Source: Actinomycetota bacterium (GTDB lineage Bacteria > Actinomycetota > Actinomycetes > S36-B12 > UBA10799). From it: DNA of 5,344 bases. The stretch spans positions 1 to 5,344 of the forward strand of contig DMNR01000381.1 in the NCBI GenBank assembly GCA_003452655.1. The letters run 5' to 3'. Position numbers and translations under genes: made by a program. Each line of letters starts with the position of its first letter. Within the stretch, counting starts at the first letter, position 1. Below, in pieces: positions 5,058-5,344 of this stretch. The notes beneath the pieces were generated by a model. The model was not told the DNA's origin and ran no database searches. It saw nothing but the letters and a program-made list of their open reading frames with translations.

Positions 5058-5344
5058 CGCAGTTGTGCCTCATCGGGGCGGGCAGTCCACGCGGCAAATG
5101 ACTCGCCTTCGTGGCGTTCTGCAAGGTAGATCTCGGTGACCCGTTGGACGTAGTCAGGCATCTCGGTCGCCGTCACCTTGTGGGCGCGAAGCTTGCGGCC
5201 AAAGTCGGAGTCGGGCCCAAGTGAGCCGCCGAGGTGAACTTGGAAGCCCTCGACGGTTTCACCGTTCTCATTGTTGACAAGTGAGCCCTTGAAGCCGATG
5301 TCGGCAACTTGGAAGCGGGCACACGAGTTGGGGCAGCCGTTGAC
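5054..5344 (-). CDS. sir: Ferredoxin-dependent siroheme sulfite reductase, C-terminal 96 residues (5' part outside window)
   Basis: The gene enters from the right edge in frame with the first codon at 5344-5342 and ends at TGA 5056-5054. The visible 96 residues begin VNGCPNSCARFQVADIGFKG. The CxxxC pair (residues 4 and 8 of the fragment) is the second half of the four-cysteine motif. That motif binds the bridged siroheme-[4Fe-4S] centre in the sulfite/nitrite reductase family. FQVHLGGSLGPDSDFGRKL follows, also typical, then a charged C-terminal tail. The family reduces either sulfite to sulfide or nitrite to ammonia with six electrons. Being upstream of cysH and cysDN, this copy is most likely the assimilatory sulfite reductase, with ferredoxin as the usual donor in actinobacteria. 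The stop overlaps the zinc-ribbon start by four bases. The first cysteine pair and the substrate-binding residues lie outside the window, so sulfite versus nitrite rests on context. Confidence 0.92.
   Translation of the reverse strand, partial: VNGCPNSCARFQVADIGFKGSLVNNENGETVEGFQVHLGGSLGPDSDFGRKLRAHKVTATEMPDYVQRVTEIYLAERHEGESFAAWTARPDEAQLR

Noticed and set aside
4671..5129. 152-residue open frame on the plus strand across the cysH start and zinc-ribbon gene
   Set aside because: It is antisense to three supported genes (cysH, the zinc-ribbon gene and sir), has low-complexity composition (Ala, Ser, Thr, Arg) and shows no known motif.

Overview
The window is a tightly packed block of eight genes, all on the minus strand. 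Their order, their proteins and the G+C-rich coding point to a high-G+C Gram-positive actinobacterium; the genus cannot be read from the window. In transcription order (high to low coordinates) the genes are: the 3' end of a siroheme sulfite reductase (5344-5054), a 43-residue four-cysteine zinc-ribbon-like protein (5057-4926), a [4Fe-4S] APS reductase cysH (4897-4178), the ATP sulfurylase subunits cysD (4181-3270) and cysN (3269-2019), and an SsuABC/TauABC-type ABC importer. The importer consists of a lipoprotein binding protein (1946-858), an ATPase (853-44) and the first 18 codons of a permease (54-1), which runs off the window.

Together these genes carry out assimilatory sulfate reduction. 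CysDN turns sulfate and ATP into APS, driven by GTP hydrolysis on CysN. CysH reduces APS to sulfite. Sir reduces sulfite to sulfide with six electrons. The transporter presumably imports the sulfur source, an oxyanion or a sulfonate. No APS kinase (CysC) is present as a separate gene or as a CysN fusion, and CysH carries the full set of cluster cysteines. The pathway therefore appears to go through APS and not PAPS. The genes are transcribed in the reverse of metabolic order: last enzyme first, uptake last.

Almost every junction is coupled. There are ATGA overlaps at sir/zinc-ribbon and cysH/cysD, a direct TAAATG at cysD/cysN, a 4-nt gap between binding protein and ATPase, and an 11-nt overlap between ATPase and permease. 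Only two gaps exist: 28 nt before cysH (with a strong Shine-Dalgarno) and 72 nt between cysN and the binding protein. The 72-nt gap is the only place with visible non-coding structure. It holds a perfect 7-bp hairpin with a TTCG loop that contains the cysN stop codon, and just after it a perfect 13-base palindrome that could be an operator for the transporter half.

This is a recognisable housekeeping or nutrient-acquisition operon, not an obviously new system. The least explained elements are the 43-residue protein, the hairpin/palindrome pair, and the pairing of a sulfonate-family importer with an inorganic sulfate pathway. The operon promoter is not in the window. No RNA genes, mobile elements or CRISPR arrays were seen.
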